A stretch of DNA of 64,000 bases from Vibrio gigantis (GTDB taxonomy: Bacteria > Pseudomonadota > Gammaproteobacteria > Enterobacterales > Vibrionaceae): assembly GCF_024347515.1 (NCBI RefSeq), contig NZ_AP025492.1, forward strand, positions 2,480,001 through 2,544,000, read 5' to 3'. The notes under the pieces are model-generated. The model saw only the letters and a list, made by a program, of their open reading frames with translations, did no database searches and had not been told where the DNA came from. Made by a program: the position numbers and the translations under genes. Positions 29,258 through 37,632 of the stretch are shown one piece after another. Each line of letters starts with the position of its first letter. The stretch's first letter is position 1.

Positions 29258-30694
29258 ATGAAGCAGAGTAAAACTCGCCTACCGAACCTATTGCAGGTAT
29301 TCATCGCGTTAGGACTATTTCTATCCCTTGCTTTTTCCTTTACTGCAAAGCTTGACCTTCCAATTCAACTTGCCTTGTATATTGGCTGGTTCATTATCAT
29401 GGTTCTTGGTATTCGTCTTGGACACCAATACAAAGACTTAGAAAAAGCAGCACTCAAAGGGATATCCAATGGCTTAGGCGCGGTTTTAATACTTTTAGCC
29501 GTTGGCGCTCTTGTTGGTACTTGGATCTCAGGCGGGATCGTACCTACTATCATTTACTATGGTCTGAAAGCTATCCACCCTTCTATCTTCCTTTTAGCGA
29601 CCATGATCATCTGTTCTCTAACCGCATTGGCTACTGGTACTTCTTGGGGCGCTGCGGGTACAGCAGGTATCGCGATGATGGGTATCGGCCAAGGCCTAGG
29701 TGTTCCAGCTCCGATTACTGCAGGTGCGGTGCTATCAGGTTGTTACTTCGGTGACAAGATGTCTCCGCTTTCTGATTCGGTGATTCTGGCTTCTTCAATG
29801 TCTGGTGTTGAAGTGGTTGAACACATCAAAGGTATGCTTCCAGTTGCGTTAATCAGCTACGTGATTACGGGCATCATGTTTACTGCGTTTGGTTTCCACT
29901 ACGCGGGCAACGTTGACATGAGCCAAGTAGACTCTGTCATCAAAGCGATGGAAGTTCAGTTCTACATCACGCCTTACTCATTCGTTCCGGTACTTATCGT
30001 GCTTGGTCTGTTGGCTTTCCGTATGCCTTCATTCCCGGTAATCAGCTTTGGTTCTCTGTTGGGTATTATCTGGGCAGTCATGATCCAAGATATTGACTTC
30101 CTAACGGCATTCAACACAGCTTGGGCACCGTTCTCAATCTCATCTGGCGTAGAATTCATTGATTCAATTCTTAACCGTGGCGGCATGTCTTCAATGCTGG
30201 GTTCGGTTGCGGTTATCGTATTTGGTCTAGGTTTTGGTGGCTTGCTGGATAAAGTGGGCGTACTAGAGACGATCGCTAAGGTGTTTGAACGCCGCGTAAA
30301 CAGCGCTGGCTCACTAGCAACGAGTACAATTGGTACTGCTTTCATGGGCAACGTGTTCGGTTCAGCAATGTATGTATCGCTTATCCTTACTCCAAAAATC
30401 TGTGCGAAAAACTACGACCGTTTAGGCTACAAACGTAAGAACCTTTCTCGTAACGCTGAGTTTGGTGGCACGCTAACGTCGGGTATGGTTCCTTGGAGTG
30501 ATAACGGTATCTACATGGCGAGTATTCTCGGCGTTGCGACGCTGTCTTACGCGCCGTTCATGTGGTTAAGCTTCATCTGTATCATTGTAACTATCGTGAC
30601 GTCTTATATGGGTTGGTTCGTTGATAAGTGTGAACCAACAGCACCAGCGTTTGAAGCTGAAGAAGCGACAGAGCTAAGCAAGCAACAAGCTTAA
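29258..30694 (+). CDS. nhaC: Na+/H+ antiporter NhaC
   Basis: A 478-residue inner-membrane antiporter with about 11-12 hydrophobic segments. The TGTSWGAAGTAGIAMMGIG region (residues ~128-146) and FGDKMSPLSDSVILASSMSG are typical of NhaC. It exchanges Na+ for H+ and should help the cell keep a sodium gradient in sea water. ATG has an AAGAGG ribosome-binding site. A bidirectional terminator follows. Confidence 0.93.
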   Translation: MKQSKTRLPNLLQVFIALGLFLSLAFSFTAKLDLPIQLALYIGWFIIMVLGIRLGHQYKDLEKAALKGISNGLGAVLILLAVGALVGTWISGGIVPTIIYYGLKAIHPSIFLLATMIICSLTALATGTSWGAAGTAGIAMMGIGQGLGVPAPITAGAVLSGCYFGDKMSPLSDSVILASSMSGVEVVEHIKGMLPVALISYVITGIMFTAFGFHYAGNVDMSQVDSVIKAMEVQFYITPYSFVPVLIVLGLLAFRMPSFPVISFGSLLGIIWAVMIQDIDFLTAFNTAWAPFSISSGVEFIDSILNRGGMSSMLGSVAVIVFGLGFGGLLDKVGVLETIAKVFERRVNSAGSLATSTIGTAFMGNVFGSAMYVSLILTPKICAKNYDRLGYKRKNLSRNAEFGGTLTSGMVPWSDNGIYMASILGVATLSYAPFMWLSFICIIVTIVTSYMGWFVDKCEPTAPAFEAEEATELSKQQA

Positions 30695-30748
30695 GTTCAT
30701 GGGCTAACACTTTCGAACGTAACCCAAAACGTTAATGGCAGAAATGCA

Positions 30749-30774
30749 AAAAGAGCGCCCTAGAGCGCTCTTTT
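30749..30774. terminator. Bidirectional terminator of nhaC and the facing lipoprotein gene
   Basis: A 10-bp stem (aaaagagcgc / gcgctctttt) with a 6-base loop. Confidence 0.92.
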
Positions 30775-30791
30775 CTTATCTGCTGATTTGT

Positions 30792-31970
30792 TTATTTGTT
30801 GGCGGTTCGTTTACCCAACCAATAACCGATACCTAACGGTGCAAAGAACACGACTAAAATAAACAAGATGAAGTAGATAATTACACCTTTGATTAGCTCC
30901 ATCAACTTATCAATCGCAAGCACGACCACCTCTTGAGAGACACGGTCTAAATCTTTGGTGAACAGTTCTCTTTCTGATGTCACAATACCTGCTATCTCAA
31001 TGCGCTCTTTCGCGATCATCTCCACCAATGCTTCTCTCTCGCGCGTCACCATTTTTTCTAGTGCCACACGTTCATCACTCAGCATCGCTAACTTTTGGTC
31101 GGTTTTATCGCTAAGGTCGTTGAGCAATGGCTGCATTTCTGTCGACATAATCGAAGCCAGTGTTTGCATGTATTCAGGGTTGTTCTCAATGAAATCCTGC
31201 ATGCTTGCTGATGTTTGACGAAGGCTTTCCAACGTCATCGACAAATCTTCACCCGTGAGTGAACTGTTCATCGCAACCAACTCGGCCTTCCACGTCATCA
31301 GTTTTGGCGTTTGATCAGCCATTAGGCTTAAGCGATCTGATGCATCGCTCATAGCTTCAGGCATGGTGCCTAGGCTCTGAACAATTTGAGATTCGTCTTT
31401 GCCAAGGTAAGCTAGCCATTCTCGATAGGCAGGCGTACTTCTGAAGGTAAGGTCTTTAAAAGGATTGCTCGCAGCAAACTCTGCGACGAATGCTTTGCTC
31501 TTTTTGAAATCAGTTGAGCTCAATACGCCCTTTGCTAGCTTCTCAGCTTCTTGATCAAGAAAACGCGCTGTTTCTATAGCATCATCGGTCACGAACAAAT
31601 CAGCGCCATTGCCTTGAGCGTAAAACTGATTCATTTGCGCGGTGAACACCCATGAATCAATTAGTGCGGACATAGGGGAGGTTTGGTAAGCCGCTTGCTG
31701 TAAGCCCTGCTCTGCGTGGATCTTCCAAAGCAACACATAAGATTGATGTAAGGTGTCATCAGCTGGGTAAGATTGCGCGATTACATCCGCTGAATCTTCC
31801 ACTCGTGTAAAAAACAACTTAGCGAATTCACGCGTCATGAGGCGAGCATTAAGCTCTTGTTGAGTGAGAGGGGTCGTCTGACTATCTAACTTAACTTCTA
31901 AGAGAGAACAACCACTTAGCACAATGCTAAGCACCAACACTATCCAACTTCGACTCGAAACTCGTAACAT
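30792..31970 (-). CDS. Membrane lipoprotein with coiled coil and C-terminal transmembrane helix, function unknown
   Basis: A 392-residue protein. The signal peptide ends in a lipobox LSGC (Cys about residue 21). A mostly helical periplasmic part follows, with strong heptad-like coiled coil at ~270-345 (ERVALEKMVTREREALVEMI). A final membrane helix lies near 360-385 (GVIIYFILFILVVFFAPLG), then a short positive tail. I start it at ATG 31970, which has AGAGG five bases upstream; a longer TTG-started frame overlaps that site. The dual anchoring (lipid plus C-terminal helix) is unusual and would need the C-terminus to cross a membrane. It lies downstream of a membrane Hpt gene and may be cotranscribed with it. 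I do not recognise the family. Confidence 0.8.
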   Translation of the reverse strand: MLRVSSRSWIVLVLSIVLSGCSLLEVKLDSQTTPLTQQELNARLMTREFAKLFFTRVEDSADVIAQSYPADDTLHQSYVLLWKIHAEQGLQQAAYQTSPMSALIDSWVFTAQMNQFYAQGNGADLFVTDDAIETARFLDQEAEKLAKGVLSSTDFKKSKAFVAEFAASNPFKDLTFRSTPAYREWLAYLGKDESQIVQSLGTMPEAMSDASDRLSLMADQTPKLMTWKAELVAMNSSLTGEDLSMTLESLRQTSASMQDFIENNPEYMQTLASIMSTEMQPLLNDLSDKTDQKLAMLSDERVALEKMVTREREALVEMIAKERIEIAGIVTSERELFTKDLDRVSQEVVVLAIDKLMELIKGVIIYFILFILVVFFAPLGIGYWLGKRTANK

Positions 31971-32046
31971 ATAAACCTCTGACAAAGACTAAGGGCGCGG
32001 ATTGTATGAGCGCTTCGTCAGAGTATTGTCAAAATTCCTGTAAAAG

Positions 32047-33447
32047 TTAATGCTGACGGTCTAAATATTCATGAGCAGAATCCACAGAGGCTTTTATCGC
32101 CTGATCTAGTTCAGTCAAATCATGATCACTGATCGCCCGGGATTGCTTCATTGTCATCTCAATACTTGCTGCAATGATGGCTAATCGAGACGCTTTGATA
32201 CTGCCAGCCACACCTTTTAAGCTATGCACAATGCGAGCAGCGGAGGTTTCATCTTTGGTCAACAAAGACTTAAATTTCTCGTAGTCACCAGCGTGGTCTT
32301 GTACAAATACACCAAGCAACAATTCAACCGACTCAGCGTCACCATCAAGCGTTTCCAACATTTCTTCGATATCAATCGCAGGCTTAGAGTCCGTCACACT
32401 GGCAATGTGTCTCTCCGCTAATGGCGCTTCTACCGTATTAGATTGGCTTATAGATCCCATGTGAGGTTGATATTCTGGTTGCTGATTCAATACAGCTTCA
32501 GATACCTCAGGTTCACTCTCAGATTGCTTAGTGACAGAGGAGGAAAAATCAACGCTGCTTTCTGAAAACAATTCATTTTCCTTATCGGAAAACTGAACAA
32601 CCTTTTCTTTATTTGGTTCAGGGGCAACACCCAGTTCTCCTTTGGGTTGCTGAGCCGCTTTTCTCACACTAAGCCCCCACACAACCAAAGTGCTCATTGC
32701 TACCAAGCCTAAACCTAGCATCACCAGTAATAGGTTGAACTGACGTTCGTGAAACTCAGCTTCAAGTTTAATGATCTGCTCATTCACTGAGTTTTTCTTA
32801 ATTTTATCGACCAAATAGTTAAGCTGAGCATAGTCACTCAACAATGCTGAAGCATCAGCCAGTAACTGTTGGAGTGCATCTTGCTCTTCGGTTTTTAGTG
32901 AATAAGATTTTTCCAGAATGGAATCAAAGGCACGATAAGTCGCTGAGGAGCTCTGACTGTCAGAATACATCGCTTCAAATACCACAACCCCGAATTCGTT
33001 GAGTAGCGGTTTTAGCTTAGGGGAAAGCTCTTTATCAGCACGTAACATCTTAATATTATCAACAATGTCTTGAACTTGGCTTTCGATTGGGATGAACTCA
33101 TCAAACTTTTCTAGGAACTGATCGGCTACGTAAAGCAGTTGGTTGACATCAGGACGAAACAAAGCGTGTTGGAAGTCAGATTCAATCTGCAGTCGGATCG
33201 AATAAACCAACTGAGCATCAAGTGCTAGATCATTGATACGAGAGACTCGCAGCGGCTCAGAGAAATAAAGCGATTGCCTCAATTCGTTGACGCGAATACC
33301 GAGTTCTTCGATTTGAGCAAGAGAATTGGTGTAGGAACGGCTTAGATTAAGAAGAACCAATGAAGGAAGTAGCCACAGAGCCAAGAGCACAACCAAGAAG
33401 GTGGCTGGTTTTTTAAAACGTTTGGGCTTTGCTACTGATTGTTCCAT
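32047..33447 (-). CDS. Membrane-bound Hpt (histidine phosphotransfer) protein
   Basis: A 466-residue protein with two membrane helices (residues ~15-35 and ~238-262) bracketing a helical periplasmic sensor-like domain of ~200 residues. A Ser/Glu-rich linker follows, then a C-terminal Hpt domain (~355-460) with phospho-accepting His408 in HSLKGVAGS. There is no kinase or receiver domain in the protein, so a hybrid kinase elsewhere must supply the phosphate. It is 77 bases upstream of the lipoprotein gene and 105 bases downstream of yejK, all on the minus strand. Confidence 0.85.
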   Translation of the reverse strand: MEQSVAKPKRFKKPATFLVVLLALWLLPSLVLLNLSRSYTNSLAQIEELGIRVNELRQSLYFSEPLRVSRINDLALDAQLVYSIRLQIESDFQHALFRPDVNQLLYVADQFLEKFDEFIPIESQVQDIVDNIKMLRADKELSPKLKPLLNEFGVVVFEAMYSDSQSSSATYRAFDSILEKSYSLKTEEQDALQQLLADASALLSDYAQLNYLVDKIKKNSVNEQIIKLEAEFHERQFNLLLVMLGLGLVAMSTLVVWGLSVRKAAQQPKGELGVAPEPNKEKVVQFSDKENELFSESSVDFSSSVTKQSESEPEVSEAVLNQQPEYQPHMGSISQSNTVEAPLAERHIASVTDSKPAIDIEEMLETLDGDAESVELLLGVFVQDHAGDYEKFKSLLTKDETSAARIVHSLKGVAGSIKASRLAIIAASIEMTMKQSRAISDHDLTELDQAIKASVDSAHEYLDRQH

Positions 33448-33552
33448 CTATATTCCTTGTGCGTGTTAACTTGAAGCCATTATGGTAGCTAAAAGATTAA
33501 GCACAAAATAAGCGACAACATCCTGCTGCCGCTTCTATCCGTTTACTTCGGA

Positions 33553-34557
33553 CTATGACTTATTACGAGTCAGTTGGTCACGTAAGTTCGGTGGTGTGCC
33601 TTTAATCGTTAGCGTGTCGGTCTCCGGATCGTAAAAGATACGTTCACCGAGAAGCAGACTATCAAAACTAACATTCAAACCGCCACCAGCACCAACAAAT
33701 TTTGTTAGTTTACGCATAGTTGCGCGATCTGGTGGGAAGCTGTCTTCTAACTCGTAGCCTTGCTCACTAGTATAGTCAAAGAAGCTTGTTCCATCTGTGC
33801 TTGCAGGCAATTCACCGGAAAGTTCACGAACTTGCACTTCATCGCCCGCTTTAAGCTGTTCATTACAGTAATCCGCAACCTGCTTTTTGTAGCTGATTGC
33901 TTCTTCTTTCTCTAGTTTAGAGTCGGAAACAAAATCTTCTACCGCTTGCATCAGTACTTGGTTTTGCTGTTTCGCATCCAGGCCCACTTCAGCTTGTAAG
34001 AAATCTAAGAAGAAATCCGCGACTTTACGGCCAACACGTCCTTTAATGTAAGTTAAGTAACGGTTTGACTCTTTGTCAGTCTCATAAGTAGAAAGGTCTA
34101 GGCGAGCCGCGATATCCATTTTTGAGATATCAAGGTAGTCAGTCGCACTAATATCAAGTCCTTCCGTTACCTTTAGGCTTTGGTTTGAAGGCAACAAACC
34201 AATGAAAAGGTAATCTGTTGCAAGTGACTGATATTCAGCCATTACCAAGATGCCTTCATCGGCAAATGGGTATTTTGATAGCTCGTCTTTTAGACGTTGC
34301 GCACTCTTTTGAGAAAAATCGTAAAAGTTTGTCTCACCAGCACGAAGTTGATGCAACCACTGCTGGAATTCACTGTCAGATTTGAAAGAACCAAACCCTT
34401 TGCCTGCTTTTGAATTAAAAACACGGTGAAGTTCAGCAACTAGGCTTTCAGATGAAGCATCGTTTTCTAGAGATTCAGCACGATAGTTAACAATCAGCTC
34501 ATCCTGATCGTTCTTGCTCAGCTGGTGTAAAATTACGTTGGAAAGGTGAAGGCTCAT
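33553..34557 (-). CDS. yejK: Nucleoid-associated protein YejK (NdpA)
   Basis: A 334-residue cytoplasmic protein of the 37-kDa nucleoid-associated family; in E. coli it binds DNA and interacts with topoisomerases. Recognisable stretches are AGKGFGSF near residue 52, YIKGRVGRKVADFFLDFL near 170 and the C-terminal GGGLNVSFDSLLLGERIFYD. It is divergent from yejL-yejM, the same yejKLM cluster as in enterics. Confidence 0.94.
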   Translation of the reverse strand: MSLHLSNVILHQLSKNDQDELIVNYRAESLENDASSESLVAELHRVFNSKAGKGFGSFKSDSEFQQWLHQLRAGETNFYDFSQKSAQRLKDELSKYPFADEGILVMAEYQSLATDYLFIGLLPSNQSLKVTEGLDISATDYLDISKMDIAARLDLSTYETDKESNRYLTYIKGRVGRKVADFFLDFLQAEVGLDAKQQNQVLMQAVEDFVSDSKLEKEEAISYKKQVADYCNEQLKAGDEVQVRELSGELPASTDGTSFFDYTSEQGYELEDSFPPDRATMRKLTKFVGAGGGLNVSFDSLLLGERIFYDPETDTLTIKGTPPNLRDQLTRNKS

Positions 34558-34641
34558 AGTGAAAATATTACCGTTCAGGTTTCAGTTGTCGTGCATAGTA
34601 GGTTATCATAAGCCGCTTTTACTATCATTATTAGAGTCCTT

Positions 34642-34869
34642 ATGCCGATTATATCTAAATACACAGATGATCAAGTTGAAAAAATCTTAGCTGAAGTAGG
34701 TGCTGTACTATCTAAGCACAAAGCTTCACCAGAACTTTCACTGATGATCGCTGGAAATATCGCAACCAATGTCTTAAATCAGAACGTTGCTGCTTCACAA
34801 CGCAAAGGAATTGCTGAAAAATTTGCCGAGGCTTTAATTTCTTCTCTTGAAGATAAAAAGTCTCACTAA
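34642..34869 (+). CDS. yejL: YejL family protein (DUF1414)
   Basis: A 75-residue soluble helical protein of the UPF0352/YejL family. It matches the usual length and the ending [17 protein letters not shown]. Function is unknown. It lies 28 bases before yejM and is probably cotranscribed with it. Confidence 0.93.
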   Translation: MPIISKYTDDQVEKILAEVGAVLSKHKASPELSLMIAGNIATNVLNQNVAASQRKGIAEKFAEALISSLEDKKSH

Positions 34870-34897
34870 ATTTGATTGACGGATAAAAGAATTATAA

Positions 34898-36706
34898 ATG
34901 GTAGACAGCGCAAACTCATATAGCGATCGTGTATCTCGACTGGTTGGTTGGGGTCACTGGTTTGCATTTTTCAACATCATTGCTGCGATGTTGATTGGTA
35001 CTCGTTATATCACTCAATCTGCTTGGCCAGAAACCTTGCTGGGTCAATTCTACTTGGCTGCTTCATGGGTTGGTCATTTCGGCTTTTTGGTATTTGCGCT
35101 CTATCTATTAGTGCTGTTCCCGCTCACATTTATTCTTCCGTCGAGGAAGTTATTACGTTTGGTTGCCGTTTGCTTTGCGACCATAGGTTTAACTGTCCTG
35201 TTGATTGATACTCAAACGTATCAAAATATAAACCTCCACCTGACGCCTGTCGTGTGGGAGGTTTTATTCAGTGGAGAGGAGTCTGCATTTACGTCTGATT
35301 TGCAGCACCTCTTCATTGTTATGCCGCTTATTTTCTTATTACAGCTTGGCCTATCTGAATGGGTTTGGCGTAAGCAGCGAAAACTTTCTCATAAACACAT
35401 CGGCCGTCCAATTACCGCCGTCTTCTTCTTGTGTTTCATCAGTAGCCACCTGACTTACATGTGGGCTGATGCGTACTTCTATAACCCAATTACGAGCCAA
35501 AAAGCGAACTTCCCACTGTCTTACCCAATGACAGCGAAAAGCTTTATGGAGAAACATGGTCTGTTAGACCGTGAAGAATATCTAGAGCGCTTAGAAGCGA
35601 ACAAAGGCAATGTAAACCTTGTTAGCTACCCGCTCGAAGAAATTCAGTACAACCGCCGCAGCGATGATCTTAATATCCTGATGGTGAGTGTGAACAACCT
35701 TCGCTCTGACGCACTTAATGCCACGGCGATGCCAAACAGCTACGCCTACGCACAACAGTCGATCAACTTCACCAATCACTACAGTTCAAGTAACGATATG
35801 TTTGGTATTTTCGGCTTGTTCTATGGTTTGCCGAGCAGCTACGCAAGCAGTATCGAAGCTCAAGGGTCAAGTGCAGTATTACTCGATGTTTTAGATAATC
35901 ACGATTATAAGTTTGCAGCTTTCAGTGGCGACAACTTTAGCGATGCACTTTACTCGGATATCATCTTCCGAGGCCGTAATATAATGCCAGAACAGGCAAC
36001 TTATGATGACCAAAGTGCAATACAAGCTTGGTCTGACTGGATTCAATCACCAAAAGCTAAACGCCCTTGGTTTAACTTTATTGAACTGACCACACTGGAT
36101 AATTTCGCCAGCTACGATTCAAATTCAGAGTCAGACTCAACGTTAACCACAGCAGAACGCTTTGCTGCAGACTATCAGAAATCTGCTACGGCGGCCGACG
36201 ATCAGTTAGCAACAATCTACGCTGAACTAGAGCGCTTAGATCTTATCAGCAACACGGTGGTTATCATTACTTCTAATCACGGTACTGAGTTTAACGAAAC
36301 CAAAACCAACAGCTGGGGTGCAAACTCCAACTACAGTCGCTATCAACTGCAGGTTCCTCTATTTATCAGCTGGCCTGGTAAGTCTGCTTCTGAATACACT
36401 CACCGTTCTAGTCACCTAGACGTATCAGTAACACTGATGCAAGAACTATTAGGCGTGTCTTCAAACCCAAGTGATTTCAGTAGTGGCCGCAGCCTATTTA
36501 ATGAACGTAAGAGAAAGTGGATCCTCGCGGGTGACTCTCGTGAACTTGCTCTTGTTACTGACCAGCAAACAACGGTGTTAGATAAATTTGGTAACTACAA
36601 ATTGTACGACCAGAATTACAAACGCCTGAAAAACGTCAGCCCTCGCTTACCTGTGTTAATGCAAGGCCTGACTGAGCTACAGCGTTTCTACACAAAAAAT
36701 GACTAA
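34898..36706 (+). CDS. yejM: YejM/PbgA (LapC) inner-membrane sulfatase-fold protein
   Basis: A 602-residue protein with five N-terminal membrane helices (within residues ~17-190) and a periplasmic alkaline-phosphatase/sulfatase-like domain (~250-590). In enterics it senses periplasmic lipopolysaccharide and restrains LapB, thereby setting LpxC stability. Family marks are NNLRSDALNATAMPN at the sulfatase opening (Asn in place of the usual metal-binding pair suggests no hydrolase activity) and ITSNHGTEFNE. It ends in a strong terminator. Confidence 0.93.
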   Translation: MVDSANSYSDRVSRLVGWGHWFAFFNIIAAMLIGTRYITQSAWPETLLGQFYLAASWVGHFGFLVFALYLLVLFPLTFILPSRKLLRLVAVCFATIGLTVLLIDTQTYQNINLHLTPVVWEVLFSGEESAFTSDLQHLFIVMPLIFLLQLGLSEWVWRKQRKLSHKHIGRPITAVFFLCFISSHLTYMWADAYFYNPITSQKANFPLSYPMTAKSFMEKHGLLDREEYLERLEANKGNVNLVSYPLEEIQYNRRSDDLNILMVSVNNLRSDALNATAMPNSYAYAQQSINFTNHYSSSNDMFGIFGLFYGLPSSYASSIEAQGSSAVLLDVLDNHDYKFAAFSGDNFSDALYSDIIFRGRNIMPEQATYDDQSAIQAWSDWIQSPKAKRPWFNFIELTTLDNFASYDSNSESDSTLTTAERFAADYQKSATAADDQLATIYAELERLDLISNTVVIITSNHGTEFNETKTNSWGANSNYSRYQLQVPLFISWPGKSASEYTHRSSHLDVSVTLMQELLGVSSNPSDFSSGRSLFNERKRKWILAGDSRELALVTDQQTTVLDKFGNYKLYDQNYKRLKNVSPRLPVLMQGLTELQRFYTKND

Positions 36707-36721
36707 ATAATCAGCAAACAG

Positions 36722-36750
36722 AAAAGGGAAGCCAGTGGCTTCCCTTTTTT
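36722..36750 (+). terminator. Intrinsic terminator of yejLM
   Basis: A 12-bp stem (aaaagggaagcc / ggcttccctttt) with a 3-base loop and T-run. Confidence 0.93.
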
Positions 36751-36805
36751 ATTGCCATGGATGATTAGAAAACAAGCAACAAAACAAAATTATGGAAATT
36801 AAGGG

Positions 36806-36834
36806 TTTACAAGATCCTCTGCCCCTTATATTAT
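36806..36834 (+). promoter_or_regulatory. Promoter of tRNA-Ser copy 1
   Basis: TTTACA (36806-36811), 17-base spacer, TATTAT (36829-36834), with initiation expected just before the tRNA at 36845. The second tRNA-Ser copy has the same hexamers and spacing. Confidence 0.75.
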
Positions 36835-36844
36835 TCACGCCACT

Positions 36845-36935
36845 GGAGGGATGGCTGAGTGGTCGAAAGCACCGGTCTTGAAAACCGGCAACCGTTAATA
36901 GCGGTTCTAGGGTTCAAATCCCTATCCCTCCACCA
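36845..36935 (+). tRNA. tRNA-Ser (UGA anticodon), copy 1
   Basis: A 91-base class II tRNA with CCA encoded. The acceptor GGAGGGA pairs with TCCCTCC, the anticodon loop is CTTGAAA (anticodon TGA), the long variable arm is AACCGTTAATAGCGGTT, and the T-loop is TTCAAAT. The discriminator base is A. It reads UCA and wobble serine codons. Confidence 0.97.
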
Positions 36936-36943
36936 CATTAAAG

Positions 36944-36972
36944 AAAGCCGCTGAGAAATCAGCGGCTTTTTT
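36944..36972 (+). terminator. Terminator of tRNA-Ser copy 1
   Basis: An 11-bp stem (aaagccgctga / tcagcggcttt) with loop GAAA and T-run. It is identical to the one after copy 2. Confidence 0.92.
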
Positions 36973-37348
36973 GCATCTGATGTACAACCAATCGCCCCTA
37001 AGATCTGATCTTCCACAATCCCTAGGGACCTTCTTTGGTTACTTGATTGGTATCTGCTCCTACAACAAATCTGCTCCTAACGACACATTGAATACTTCAA
37101 GGCGCTGTTACTGCTCTGTTGCTGTTTGACTATCGTCCTTCCCCCCTAGTTCAATGCATACTCCCCGCGTTTCAGCCACCGATACAAATGTTAAACCACA
37201 CTTACCTACACGCACGTTCATTGAATGTGATTAGCGAGCTATACATACCATTTAGGTAAAGTCATTAATTGGATGGGTTAGGATTAACTGAAGAATCGAA
37301 TCAAGTTTAGGGTTTTCTCGGACTCTCACTATGGCTCCATAACAATAA
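36973..37348. other. Non-coding stretch after tRNA-Ser copy 1
   Basis: About 375 bases without an ORF that has a start and ribosome-binding site. ATCTGCTCCTA occurs twice 20 bases apart (near 37050 and 37070). No further structure is evident to me. Confidence 0.4.
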
Positions 37349-37385
37349 AAAAATCCAGAGGCTTCATCGAAATCTCTGGATTTTT
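37349..37385. terminator. Terminator downstream of the Cys-rich microprotein gene
   Basis: A 12-bp stem (aaaaatccagag / ctctggattttt) with a 13-base loop and A/T runs on both sides. It lies 26 bases beyond the minus-strand small ORF, supporting that ORF as a transcribed unit. Confidence 0.85.
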
Positions 37386-37410
37386 AAATTTGGCTTGAGC
37401 GCTGCTTCAA

Positions 37411-37518
37411 TTAAGCGTTTTCTTGCTTAGTCTCTTGCTGCTCTGCTTGTTTCTTTTGTTCAGCTTCATTTGCTTTTTCTTCATGGTTTGAACCACCACA
37501 TCCGCCACAACAGCTCAT
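37411..37518 (-). CDS. 35-residue Cys-rich microprotein, NsrR-linked
   Basis: This short ORF begins MSCCGGCGGSNHEE and continues as a Lys/Glu/Gln-rich helix-like tail (KANEAEQKKQ...) to a TAA stop. Three cysteines and a histidine in the first 12 residues suggest metal, Fe-S or nitric-oxide chemistry. It starts 115 bases after nnrS on the same strand. A predicted NsrR operator (37571-37593) lies between the two, and a good terminator follows. AAAGAGA stands about ten bases upstream of ATG as a ribosome-binding site. I do not recognise a named family; coding status is inferred from the context and from the clean start-stop-terminator arrangement. Confidence 0.7.
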   Translation of the reverse strand: MSCCGGCGGSNHEEKANEAEQKKQAEQQETKQENA

Positions 37519-37570
37519 AATAATGTTCTCTTTGGTTGTATTTAAGTAACTCAGTAAGGTCATAATATTA

Positions 37571-37593
37571 AAGATGCATTTTAAATACAACTT
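37571..37593 (-). promoter_or_regulatory. NsrR-type operator upstream of the Cys-rich microprotein
   Basis: AAGATGCATTT-T-AAATACAACTT. The left half is a perfect NsrR half-site; the right half matches nine of eleven positions of its inverted copy. The site lies 53 bases before the small ORF. NsrR-type repressors release such sites on exposure to nitric oxide. Confidence 0.7.
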
Positions 37594-37632
37594 TAATATT
37601 GGTCGAATTACCTACTTGTTATCTTGGCGTAT

